DNA of 53,666 nt from Holophagales bacterium UBA2201. GTDB taxonomy: Bacteria > Acidobacteriota > Thermoanaerobaculia > UBA2201. Every line of letters starts with the position of its first letter. Within the stretch, counting starts at the first letter, position 1. Shown piece after piece: positions 42,547-49,336 of the stretch. The notes below the pieces were generated by a model that was not told the origin of the DNA, did not search any database, and saw only the letters and a list, made by a program, of their open reading frames with translations. The position numbers and the translations under genes are program-made. The DNA lies in the NCBI GenBank assembly GCA_002327305.1, contig DCUZ01000079.1:1-53666 (forward strand). The letters run 5' to 3'.

Positions 42547-43112
42547 AAAAATGCCCGTTCTGTTCAGAAGAAATTCAGGACACAGCAATCAAGTGCCGCT
42601 TTTGTGGTGAATGGTTGAATAAGCCTGATGCCGCAATAGATAATCAGGCCAAAGCGGGACAGGAAGGCGCACCGCCAATTTACGATACCGTGCAAGAGGC
42701 TCAATGCGAAACTCCTCCAACAAAAATAATCACCGAAAAGACAAAGGCTCCGCCGGCTATTAAGCGTTCTTGGTTCAAGCCAGCGCCATCAAGGGATGTC
42801 CTTGATCCAAGTCCGGGATATGGATGGGGATGGTTCATAATCCTTGCCATCATGTCTAATGTGGTGATGAGAATTAAGCATCCTCCGATTGACCATTCAG
42901 AGTTGAAGGCCGCAGTAATTCTTCTGTTTTACACCTTCTCTCCCTTTTGGGTACCGTTCCTTTACCTGAGAATTAGGAAAGAATTTATTGACAGGCGCAC
43001 CTTCGGGAGGAATCATTGGGGGGCATCAACAAGCGCCGGGATCATGTCTATTATTGGCTGGCTGATCTATTTTTGGGCTGCTTATATATTCGTTAGCATT
43101 TTGTTTGGATAA
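42543..43112 (+). CDS. Zinc-ribbon membrane protein (second paralogue)
   Basis: A 189-aa protein. Its first 28 residues (KKCPFCSEEIQDTAIKCRFC then GEWLNKP) match the previous gene at all but a few positions. A long linker (about 30-95) and three membrane helices (about 97-115, 125-142, 165-186) follow; these differ from the first paralogue, so only the ribbon is shared. ATGA overlap with the upstream gene. AT-rich. Function unknown; the shared ribbon suggests the two proteins bind the same partner or form a complex. Confidence 0.75.
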   Translation: MKKCPFCSEEIQDTAIKCRFCGEWLNKPDAAIDNQAKAGQEGAPPIYDTVQEAQCETPPTKIITEKTKAPPAIKRSWFKPAPSRDVLDPSPGYGWGWFIILAIMSNVVMRIKHPPIDHSELKAAVILLFYTFSPFWVPFLYLRIRKEFIDRRTFGRNHWGASTSAGIMSIIGWLIYFWAAYIFVSILFG

Positions 43113-43118
43113 AGAGAT

Positions 43119-43199
43119 GAATCACGCATAATCGCCTTCCTGAATCAAAAAGGAGGGACGGGCAAGTCCACCCTGGCGTAAAACCTAGCAGCCAACCAT
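43119..43199 (+). pseudogene. ParA-type ATPase remnant with in-frame stop
   Basis: Translating from 43128 gives IIAFLNQKGGTGKSTLA, then TAA (43179-43181), then NLAANH. This is the N-terminus of a ParA/Soj partition ATPase with its deviant Walker A motif KGGTGKST, where the usual residue before NLA is replaced by a stop. No start codon is in frame, and the reading frame loses similarity after NLAANH. Only about 24 codons remain. It marks a lost plasmid- or phage-like partition gene in the island. Confidence 0.8.
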
Positions 43200-43301
43200 A
43201 ACTGCTCTTGCGCTGCATTTACAACCAGAGCCGTGTAAGATGTTATGGTGTGTGACCATGGTGATTAGCATCCGCATGAAGAAGAAATAGGAGGATTGGC
43301 T

Positions 43302-43823
43302 ATGGATAACAAAACTATTGAGACTGCAGGTTCACAATGGGTTAACTTAGCTACAGTTTTGAGTGCATTATTTGGAGGAGGCGTTATTACATGGATTTTC
43401 GATATAATAAGAACTTCAAAAAAAAATAAAGTATTGAGAAATCTATTAGCCTTTGAAATAACTAGGAACATTGATATTATGGATACAGATCATATGCGAG
43501 AGCATGCATGGATACCTCAAAAAATGTGGTCCACTTTTTATGATGCTAATCCCACCGCGATAATGGCTTTTAAGGATAAAAACAAGGCAAAGAAGATTGT
43601 CCAATTCTATCAAGAGATGGAAAACCTGAGAATGCTTGACGAACAAACGTGGAATGAATTAAGGAGTATTGAAGAACAAAACCGATTTTTTGAAGTCCAA
43701 GATAAAGGAACTCATATAAGTCGGAAGACTGAGTTGGATAGGGAAGGAACAGGCCGTCCAAAGGCAAAAATCCGCGAAGAGATGATTAAATTAGGCCGAG
43801 AAATCATTCAAGATAGAGATTAG
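43302..43823 (+). CDS. Single-helix membrane protein with a charged cytoplasmic region
   Basis: A 173-aa protein. One membrane helix lies near the N-terminus (about 14-34, LATVLSALFGGGVITWIF), followed by a long charged, helical region (KKIVQFYQEMENLRMLDEQT). The ATG at 43302 follows AGGAGG by 7 nt; a TTG at 43296 is too close. Strongly AT-rich. The layout resembles small membrane proteins common in islands and next to phage defence genes, but there is no recognisable domain and no function is claimed. Confidence 0.7.
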   Translation: MDNKTIETAGSQWVNLATVLSALFGGGVITWIFDIIRTSKKNKVLRNLLAFEITRNIDIMDTDHMREHAWIPQKMWSTFYDANPTAIMAFKDKNKAKKIVQFYQEMENLRMLDEQTWNELRSIEEQNRFFEVQDKGTHISRKTELDREGTGRPKAKIREEMIKLGREIIQDRD

Positions 43824-43840
43824 TTTAGGTGGAGATAATA

Positions 43841-43993
43841 CCTCGCCAGGACTTGATCCCGACCGAAGGTCGGGACAGGCCCCCTCGTCTCGTCCCCTCG
43901 GTGCCTGAACCTGCATCGCACGCGACCATGTCCCCGATTCAATCAAGCGGTTTCGGGCGGCCCTTTTGGAGCCGTGAGCGGGTGGAGCGCACG
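43841..43993 (+). repeat. Diverged direct repeat, left copy
   Basis: About 150 bp that recur at 44949-45102 in the same orientation, with scattered substitutions. Shared landmarks: CGCCAGGACTTGATCCCGA, GATTCAATCAAGCGGTTTCG, GCGGGTGGAG. An inner hairpin (TCCCGACC 43857-43864 / GGTCGGGA 43868-43875) is kept in the other copy with a compensatory change. The two copies flank the gene at 44062-44760. Confidence 0.85.
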
Positions 43994-44061
43994 GTGGAGA
44001 CCTTGTGAACGATAGGCTCAGACCACAGGTTGGTGATTATTCCAATTGCAGTTAATAGCAA

Positions 44062-44760
44062 TCATCCGCCCATTTTGATGTTTTCGCGCAGCCCTAACTT
44101 TTGCTCGGCGGCAAATCCTTCGTTGATGGCGCCGATGTGCAACATCTCGTCTACCGCCGCATCGAAAATGCGGAGCAGATCTTCTCCTCCCTTTAATGGG
44201 TTGAGAACTCCTCGGTAAATGTGGAACCGGCCGCTCTCGGCAAGGTCGCCTGAAATGTTGGCGATCATCGAATAAACGGCCTGTTGAGGTGACAGGCCGT
44301 TTCTGATATTGGCGGCCGTCGCGTCGGGCTGGGCAAGTACCTCCTGCTCGATACGGTTCTTCACCAATTCGAATACCGGATAGTTGGGTCTGAATCTCTG
44401 GTCGGCTTCGTCAAGGACGCCAAGGAAGGCCTTGACTTCCTTGGACGCGAACAAGCGTTTGTGAGCTACCATCGCCCTCAGGCCACGGATTATATCAATT
44501 GCAGTTGATACTATTATGCCCGGGCGGCGGATTATATCAATTGCAGTTAATACTAATACAACCGGGGCAAGGAAAACTCCCGTAATCGCCCGAGGGCGAT
44601 AAATTGGCCACAAAAATAATAAAAATAATATTGCGAATGTACGGCCTTCCTTCTTCCAGAGGTATTGAGGACGCTCGTGCGGATAGAGAAGGACATCGCT
44701 AAATACTGCCCATCCCCCGATTAATAGATAGAGTATTGCGGCACCAATGATGTATTGCAT
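44062..44760 (-). CDS. Membrane protein of unknown function with a tandem 14-aa duplication
   Basis: A 232-aa protein. Two membrane helices (about 2-22 and 42-75), then a soluble helical domain (about 95-232; VKAFLGVLDEADQRFRPNYP, MIANISGDLAESGRFHIYRG). A 42-bp tandem duplication (44486-44527 and 44528-44569) gives a repeated TAIDIIR at 14-residue spacing. A TATAAT -10 lies at 44777-44782 and a GGGGGG run before the ATG. It is flanked by the 150-bp direct repeats and runs opposite to the other island genes. No family is recognised. Confidence 0.7.
   Translation of the reverse strand: MQYIIGAAILYLLIGGWAVFSDVLLYPHERPQYLWKKEGRTFAILFLLFLWPIYRPRAITGVFLAPVVLVLTAIDIIRRPGIIVSTAIDIIRGLRAMVAHKRLFASKEVKAFLGVLDEADQRFRPNYPVFELVKNRIEQEVLAQPDATAANIRNGLSPQQAVYSMIANISGDLAESGRFHIYRGVLNPLKGGEDLLRIFDAAVDEMLHIGAINEGFAAEQKLGLRENIKMGG
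44486..44569 (-). repeat. 42-bp tandem duplication inside the membrane protein gene
   Basis: Two copies start CGGATTATATCAATTGCAGT at 44486 and 44528. A third, partial copy (TGATTATTCCAATTGCAGTT region, about 44035-44062) lies just after the stop codon of the same gene. Confidence 0.8.
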
Positions 44761-44776
44761 ATATCCCCCCGCTAGT

Positions 44777-44806
44777 ATTATATCTTATGTACCTGCAGTG
44801 GGACAA
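44777..44806 (-). promoter_or_regulatory. Putative promoter of the island membrane protein
   Basis: Minus strand: TTGTCC (44801-44806), 18-bp spacer, TATAAT (44777-44782), 16 bp before the ATG. Confidence 0.5.
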
Positions 44807-44890
44807 GACGGATTGGCAGTTGGGTTGCCTTTGCGCTATTGATTGGCGGAGTAGGATGGATTTTTAATGCTGTATTCAATGCCCTCTATT

Positions 44891-44930
44891 AGGGAGGGAA
44901 TTGAGGAGGGAATTAGGGACACCTATTTCT
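44891..44930. repeat. 12-bp tandem pair with a GGGACACCTATTTC sequence
   Basis: AGGGAGGGAATT (44891-44902) and GAGGAGGGAATT (44903-44914), followed by AGGGACACCTATTTC. Sequences of this kind often flank IS200/REP-type transposase genes; no transposase is present here, so a decayed flank is only a possibility. Confidence 0.35.
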
Positions 44931-44948
44931 GCATTGCTTATCTAAATA

Positions 44949-45102
44949 CATCGCCAGGACTTGATCCCGATCGCAGATCGGGACAGGCCCCATCGTCTCG
45001 TTCCCCCGGCGCCTGAACCTGCGCCGTCCGCGACCATATCCCCGATTCAATCAAGCGGTTTCGGGCGGCCCATGGGGCGCCGTAAGCGGGTGGAGAGCAC
45101 GG
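44949..45102 (+). repeat. Diverged direct repeat, right copy
   Basis: Right partner of 43841-43993. Its hairpin is TCCCGATC (44965-44972) / GATCGGGA (44976-44983): relative to the left copy one C-G pair has become T-A, so the stem is kept. It lies about 100 bp from the 3' end of the tRNA gene. Confidence 0.85.
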
Positions 45103-45203
45103 GAAAAAAGGTGATGGAGGGGTGGGCATTTTCTCGGGCGGTCAGCCCGCTCCGGCCGCGGATGAACATCCGCCCGCCCGGAACCGCACCAAGAAAGGGG
45201 AAA

Positions 45204-45277
45204 TGCCCCCGGCTTGACTTGAACAAGCGACCAATTGATTATGAGTCAACTGCTCTGACCAACTGAGCTACGGGGGC
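45204..45277 (-). tRNA. tRNA-Met (anticodon CAT)
   Basis: On the minus strand a full cloverleaf folds: acceptor GCCCCCG/CGGGGGC, D-stem GCTC/GAGC, anticodon stem GTTGA/TCAAT with loop CTCATAA (anticodon CAT), T-stem GCTTG/CAAGC with TTCAAGT, discriminator A. CCA is not encoded. CAT could also mark tRNA-Ile2 (lysidine-modified). A TATAAT at 45290-45295 provides the promoter. The 3' end faces the AT-rich island, the usual side for integration. Confidence 0.93.
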
Positions 45278-45289
45278 GGGGAGAAATAA

Positions 45290-45295
45290 ATTATA
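45290..45295 (-). promoter_or_regulatory. -10 element of the tRNA-Met gene
   Basis: TATAAT on the minus strand, 12 bp before the mature tRNA 5' end; only a weak -35 is visible. It overlaps the region just before the DUF1858 start on the plus strand. Confidence 0.55.
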
Positions 45296-45297
45296 GC

Positions 45298-45528
45298 ATG
45301 CGCGGTATTGATACAAATATGGGCAAAAAGATATCGAAAGAGAGCCTGATCGAGGACCTGGTCAAGGAGCACCCCACGACGGTCAAGGTCTTCACCCGCC
45401 ACAAACTCCCCTGCATCGTCTGCGGGGAGCCCCTGTGGGGCACCGTGGGGGAGAACGCCGAGCGCTACGGGGCGGACCTGGAAGCGCTTCTGCGGGATCT
45501 GCAGGCGGAGGCGGATGCTTCACGGTAA
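45298..45528 (+). CDS. DUF1858 domain protein
   Basis: A 76-aa cytoplasmic protein. The family pattern is visible: ISKESLIEDLVKEHPTTVKV, then F-x-R-H-K-L-P-C-I-V-C-G, where the CxxC (C39, C42) follows the aromatic-rich turn. DUF1858 proteins are small domains often linked to hybrid-cluster or metal/redox proteins; the exact role is not known. ATG 45298 lies right after an AT-rich block; ATG 45319 is an alternative start, which also lacks a clear ribosome binding site. Its stop codon begins a heptamer array. Confidence 0.75.
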   Translation: MRGIDTNMGKKISKESLIEDLVKEHPTTVKVFTRHKLPCIVCGEPLWGTVGENAERYGADLEALLRDLQAEADASR

Positions 45529-45554
45529 GGCGGAAGGAAGAAGGATGAAGGCAG
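45527..45554 (+). repeat. AAGGNNG heptamer array
   Basis: Four units in register: AAGGCGG, AAGGAAG, AAGGATG, AAGGCAG. The first unit overlaps the DUF1858 stop codon (45526-45528). Confidence 0.65.
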
Positions 45555-45665
45555 TAGAAAAGCCGTTGACATTGGAATAGACATCAGGATCGGCAACCAT
45601 TGGCTTCAGGTGACGGTGGAAGCCGCGCGTGACCCACACGATGGCCGGACCATCTCAATGGAGCA

Positions 45666-45735
45666 GGGTACGGCATGCGGTGCCCCTACCGACTGGTCTT
45701 GTTGCTTTTCCCATCTGCCAACTGCCTACTACCGG
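45666..45735 (-). repeat. Inverted GTAGGGGC element and CTGCCWA heptamers
   Basis: GCCCCTAC at 45682-45689 is the header in reverse; the adjacent stem (45667-45686) is a degenerate form of the GGGCACGGCATGCCGTGCCC palindrome. Three 7-bp units follow at 45715-45735: CTGCCAA, CTGCCTA, CTACCGG, ending 15 bp from the stop of the minus-strand MGMT gene. The gap 45529-45749 holds no gene. Confidence 0.5.
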
Positions 45736-45749
45736 GCGGGTGGCGGGGC

Positions 45750-46301
45750 CTACGCGTGCCCCTCGCAGCCGCACTCTTCGCAATGGTGGATGGCCCCTTC
45801 GCGATCGAGAAGAGCGAACTTGACCTCCAGGCCCAGACCGTAGCCGCCGAGGCCGTTGGAGGCGACCACCCGGTGGCAGGGGATGACGAGGGCCACGGGA
45901 TTGCGCGCCATGTACTGCCCCGCCGCGCGGGCGGCCGCCGGGCGGCCCGCGGCGGCGGCGAGGTCCTTGTACGTGACGACCCCGCCGCGGGGGATCCGTG
46001 CGCACGCGGCGTAGACCTTCCGCCCGAAGGGGGAAAGGGAGGCCGGGAGGTGTACCGGGACGGTGAAGGCCTTGAGTTTCCCGGCGAAATAGGCCTTCAG
46101 CTCGCGCTCGGCCTTGACCAGGTGGGGAGATTTCCCCACGGCGCTCCCCGGCTTGATCTTTTTGGACTTGGAGAACGATAGCCCCACGAGGCCGTGGGGG
46201 CTGGCGGCCAGGATGAGGTTTCCAACCGGGGAGGGGGAGGGGACAACCCGGAAGGCCAGGGTTTCGGGGACGACGGGTTTGAAAAGGATCTTGGTCGGCA
46301 T
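45750..46301 (-). CDS. Methylated-DNA--protein-cysteine S-methyltransferase
   Basis: A 183-aa DNA repair protein that takes the methyl group from O6-methylguanine onto its own cysteine. The active-site motif IPCHRV (C142) and the helix-turn-helix stretch with the arginine finger region (VVTYKDLAAAAGRPAAARAA) are present, and GGYGLGLEVKFALLDREG follows. A degenerate N-terminal domain precedes it, as in Ogt/AdaB. The last residues hold an unusual HHCEECGCEGH cluster that may bind a metal. ATG 46301 lies 6 bp after a CATAAT -10 and 17 bp from the divergent phosphatase start. Confidence 0.93.
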   Translation of the reverse strand: MPTKILFKPVVPETLAFRVVPSPSPVGNLILAASPHGLVGLSFSKSKKIKPGSAVGKSPHLVKAERELKAYFAGKLKAFTVPVHLPASLSPFGRKVYAACARIPRGGVVTYKDLAAAAGRPAAARAAGQYMARNPVALVIPCHRVVASNGLGGYGLGLEVKFALLDREGAIHHCEECGCEGHA

Positions 46302-46318
46302 GATGGTATTATGCTCCC
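46302..46318. promoter_or_regulatory. Overlapping divergent -10 elements, 17-bp intergenic region
   Basis: Plus strand TATTAT at 46307-46312, 6 bp before ATG 46319. Minus strand CATAAT at 46313-46308, 6 bp before ATG 46301. The minus-strand -35 (TTGCCT, 46331-46336, 17-bp spacer) lies inside the phosphatase gene; the plus-strand -35 is weak. Both mRNAs would be leaderless. Confidence 0.7.
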
Positions 46319-47308
46319 ATGCGCGTCCCAAGGCAAATCCCGTTCCTCCTGGCGCTGCTCCTGGCCGTTCCGTCGGGGGCCGATTCACTCATCCTCTTCA
46401 TCGGGGACGGGATGGGGCTGGAGCACATGAAACTGGCCCAGGACGCCGCCGGGGCCCCTTGGACGGGGTTTCCCCACTTCGCCGCGGTGGACCCCTCCTC
46501 CCTTTGCGGCATCCCCGATTCGCCCGCCTCGGGGACCGCCATCGCCACGGGGCACCGCACCGCCAACCGCCGGATCGGGATGCTGGAGGACGGCCGGGCG
46601 GCCGCCTCGCTCGCCGAGAGGGCGCGGGGGATGGGCTTCGCGGTCGGCATCGTCACCAACGACCTCCTGACGGGGGCCACGCCGGCCGCCTTTTACGCCC
46701 ATTGGGGCGACCGCAGGGACCACAAGGCCATCGCGGCATTCCTGTTCCGGAGCGGCCTGGACCTCTTCATCGGGGGAGGCGGGCGCCACCTCCCGCGGAG
46801 GGAGGCGAGGCGGGCCGGCTACGATTACCGCACCTCGCTCGGCCCCCCCCTGGGGCCGAAGGCGCTGGTCGTTCTCGACGGCGGGGAGATGCCCTTTCTG
46901 ATGGATGATCCCGTGAATGGCCGCCTTCTCCCCGCGGTCCAGGCGGCCCTGGACCGCCTCTGGGGCGACGGCCGCCCCTTCTTCCTGATGGTCGAGAGCG
47001 CCCTCATCGACCATGCCTCCCACGACAACGACGCCGCGCGGCTGGAGGTGGAGATGCGGGGAAACGTCCGGACGATTCTGAGCTACCTCCAGGAATGGGT
47101 GGGGCGCCATCCGGAGACGGCCCTCGTGGCCACCGCCGACCACGAATGCGGGGGGTTCGACGCTGGGGCCCGCGCCTTCACGGACGACCATCACACCGCC
47201 GAGCCGGTGGCGGTCCTCTCCACCCGTCCCCTCTCCGGGGAAATGGTCCAGCAGTGGGAGTTGCACGGATGCCTGCTGGAGATCCTGAGGGCCCGGACGC
47301 CGCGCTGA
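46319..47308 (+). CDS. Secreted alkaline phosphatase (PhoA superfamily)
   Basis: A 329-aa metal-dependent phosphomonoesterase with a signal peptide (1-21, FLLALLLAVPSGA). Active-site elements of the family are in order: metal Asp in LILFIGDGMG, nucleophile Ser in DSPASGTAIATG, ESALIDHASHDND (metal Glu/Asp/His), ATADHECGGFDAG (metal Asp-His) and the last metal His in DDHHTAEPVAVL. It is shorter than E. coli PhoA (about 450 aa), as in compact family members. The mRNA appears leaderless. It follows divergently from MGMT and is not linked to phosphate-transport genes here. Confidence 0.92.
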   Translation: MRVPRQIPFLLALLLAVPSGADSLILFIGDGMGLEHMKLAQDAAGAPWTGFPHFAAVDPSSLCGIPDSPASGTAIATGHRTANRRIGMLEDGRAAASLAERARGMGFAVGIVTNDLLTGATPAAFYAHWGDRRDHKAIAAFLFRSGLDLFIGGGGRHLPRREARRAGYDYRTSLGPPLGPKALVVLDGGEMPFLMDDPVNGRLLPAVQAALDRLWGDGRPFFLMVESALIDHASHDNDAARLEVEMRGNVRTILSYLQEWVGRHPETALVATADHECGGFDAGARAFTDDHHTAEPVAVLSTRPLSGEMVQQWELHGCLLEILRARTPR

Positions 47309-47357
47309 AAGACCCCGCTTCGGTGAACCTGGCGCCGTAATGCCTGGGCGTAACGGG

Positions 47358-47363
47358 TATAAT
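47358..47363 (+). promoter_or_regulatory. -10 element of mtnA
   Basis: TATAAT, 9 bp before ATG 47373. No convincing -35 lies 16-18 bp upstream. The leader would be about 0-3 nt. Confidence 0.45.
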
Positions 47364-47372
47364 AGGCAACCG

Positions 47373-48350
47373 ATGTGGCACACCTTGAAGTACGAGGGGG
47401 GGGCGCTTTCGCTCCTCAACCAACTCCTCCTCCCCGAGCGGGAGGAGTACGTCCTCTGCCGGACGGCGGGGGAGGTGTGCCGCTGCATCCGCACCATGGT
47501 CGTCCGCGGCGCCCCGGCCATCGGCGTTTCGGCCGCCTACGGGGTGGTCCTGGGGGCCCTGGAGGGGCTCTCGGAGGAGGGGGTTTTCAATCCTCTGGCC
47601 GCCACCCGCCCCACGGCGGTCAACCTCTTCTGGGCCCTCGAGCGGATGCGCCGGGTATGGAAGGACGCCGGGGCCGACCCCGCCCGGCTGGAGGCCGAAG
47701 CGCGGGCGATTGAAGCGGAGGACCTGGCCGCCTGCCGCTCCATCGGCCGGCGCGGGGCGGACCTCCTCGCCGGGAAACGGACCGTATTGACCATCTGCAA
47801 CGCCGGGGCCCTGGCCACCTCGGGCTACGGCACGGCCCTCGGGGTCGTCCGCGCGTGCTTCGAGCGGGACCCGCGGGTGCGGGTCTACGCCCTCGAGACC
47901 CGGCCCTACCTGCAGGGGGCCCGCCTCACCGCCTGGGAGCTTCGGCAGGACGGCATCCCCGTCACCCTCCTGACCGACGGCATGGCCGGCTGGGCGCTGA
48001 AGGCGCTCGGCATCGACGCGGTGGTGACGGGGGCCGACCGCATCGCCGCCAACGGCGACACCGCCAACAAGATCGGCACCTATCAACTGGCCGTCCTGGC
48101 CCGTCACCACGGCGTACCCCTCTATGTCGCCGCCCCCACCTCCACCCTGGACCCCTCCCTGCCGGACGGGGGCGCCATCCCCATCGAGGAGCGCGCCTCC
48201 GACGAGGTGACGATCCTGGCGGGGCGCCGACTGGCCCCTCAGGGGGTCCCCGCGCGGCACCCCGCCTTCGATGTCACCCCGTTCGGTCTCATCACCGGCA
48301 TCATCACGGAGCAAGGGATCTTCGACCCCCATGGGCATCCTCGGCATTGA
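47373..48350 (+). CDS. mtnA: Methylthioribose-1-phosphate isomerase
   Basis: A 325-aa enzyme of the methionine salvage pathway converting methylthioribose-1-phosphate to methylthioribulose-1-phosphate. Family motifs: VRGAPAIGVSAAYGVVLGAL, the catalytic Cys region TICNAGALATSGYGTALGV, and the Asp motif VVTGADRIAANGDTANKIGT. The N-terminus MWHTLKYEGGALSLLNQ is typical, which supports ATG 47373 over ATG 47340. It overlaps tsaD by 20 bp. No other mtn gene is nearby; it could also be an eIF2B-like paralogue, but the motifs favour MtnA. Confidence 0.93.
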   Translation: MWHTLKYEGGALSLLNQLLLPEREEYVLCRTAGEVCRCIRTMVVRGAPAIGVSAAYGVVLGALEGLSEEGVFNPLAATRPTAVNLFWALERMRRVWKDAGADPARLEAEARAIEAEDLAACRSIGRRGADLLAGKRTVLTICNAGALATSGYGTALGVVRACFERDPRVRVYALETRPYLQGARLTAWELRQDGIPVTLLTDGMAGWALKALGIDAVVTGADRIAANGDTANKIGTYQLAVLARHHGVPLYVAAPTSTLDPSLPDGGAIPIEERASDEVTILAGRRLAPQGVPARHPAFDVTPFGLITGIITEQGIFDPHGHPRH

Positions 48351-49326
48351 GACCTCCTGCGACGAGACCAGCGTGGCCTTCGTGGAGGAGGGGCGCGTGG
48401 TCCGCCAACTGATCGCCTCCCAGGTGGAGGCGCACCGCCCCTACCACGGCGTCGTCCCCGAGCTGGCCTCGCGGCACCACCTCCAGAACCTCCCCGTTCT
48501 GATGCGGGAACTCGGGCGCGCCGTGGACCTGCGGAAGGTGGAGGCGGTGGCCGTGACGCAGGGGCCGGGTCTGGTGGGGGCCCTCCTCGTGGGGGTGGCC
48601 TTCGCCAAGGGCTTTGCCGCCGCCCGGCGCCTGCCCCTGGTCCCCGTCAACCACATCGAGGCCCACCTCTACTCGCCCTTCATCGGCCGGTCCGTGCCGG
48701 CCGATTTCCTGGGGCTGGTGGTCTCCGGGAGCCACGCCTCCCTCTACCGGGTCCGCCGCGGCCGTCTCCAGCGCCTGGCCCGCACCCGCGACGACGCCCC
48801 CGGCGAGGCCTACGACAAGGTGGCGAAATTGTTCGGCCTCCCCTATCCCGGGGGACCCGAAATAGACCGGCTCTACCCGCAGGGGGACCCCGGGGCCTTC
48901 GACCTCCCCCTTCCCAAGATGAGCGACGGTTCGCTCGACCTCTCCTTTTCCGGCCTGAAATCCCACATCGCCTACCGGTTCCACAAGGGCTTCCGCCCCC
49001 GCCGCCGGGGGCGCCTCACCCCCCAGGCGCTGGACCTGCTGGCCTCCTTCCAGTCGGCCGTCGTGCGGCACCTTCTGCATCGCGTGGAGGCCCTCCACCG
49101 GCTCCATCCCGTCCGCCACCTCTCGGTCTCCGGCGGTGTGGCCGCCAACGCCCATCTGCGCGAGCGGACCCTGGCATGGGCCTCCGGGCGCGGGGTCGAG
49201 GCCCATTTCCCGCCGACCGATTACATCACGGACAACGCCGGCATGGTGGCCCACCTGGCCTGGCGGCGCGGCAAGGCCCGCCCGCCGGCGGAGGTGGACG
49301 CCGATCCCGGCCTGGAACTGAACTAA
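48331..49326 (+). CDS. tsaD: tRNA N6-adenosine threonylcarbamoyltransferase
   Basis: A 331-aa ASKHA-fold protein that transfers the threonylcarbamoyl group to A37 of ANN-decoding tRNAs. Motifs: ILGIETSCDETSVAFVEEG at the N-terminus, the metal-binding pair HRPYHGVVPELASRHH and VNHIEAHLYSPF, VSGSHASLYRV, YDKVAKLFGLPYPGGPEI and SGGVAANAHLRE. ATG 48331 gives the normal N-terminus; upstream codons belong to an overlap with mtnA. lepA starts 10 bp downstream. Confidence 0.96.
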   Translation: MGILGIETSCDETSVAFVEEGRVVRQLIASQVEAHRPYHGVVPELASRHHLQNLPVLMRELGRAVDLRKVEAVAVTQGPGLVGALLVGVAFAKGFAAARRLPLVPVNHIEAHLYSPFIGRSVPADFLGLVVSGSHASLYRVRRGRLQRLARTRDDAPGEAYDKVAKLFGLPYPGGPEIDRLYPQGDPGAFDLPLPKMSDGSLDLSFSGLKSHIAYRFHKGFRPRRRGRLTPQALDLLASFQSAVVRHLLHRVEALHRLHPVRHLSVSGGVAANAHLRERTLAWASGRGVEAHFPPTDYITDNAGMVAHLAWRRGKARPPAEVDADPGLELN

Positions 49327-49336
49327 GAGGAACAGC

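Noticed and set aside
44891..44930. Insertion sequence end near GGGACACCTATTTC
   Set aside because: No transposase, terminal inverted repeat or target duplication can be seen; recorded only as a possible remnant.
45610..45843. Plus-strand open frames before MGMT
   Set aside because: They run through repeat elements and antisense to MGMT, with no domain or ribosome binding site.
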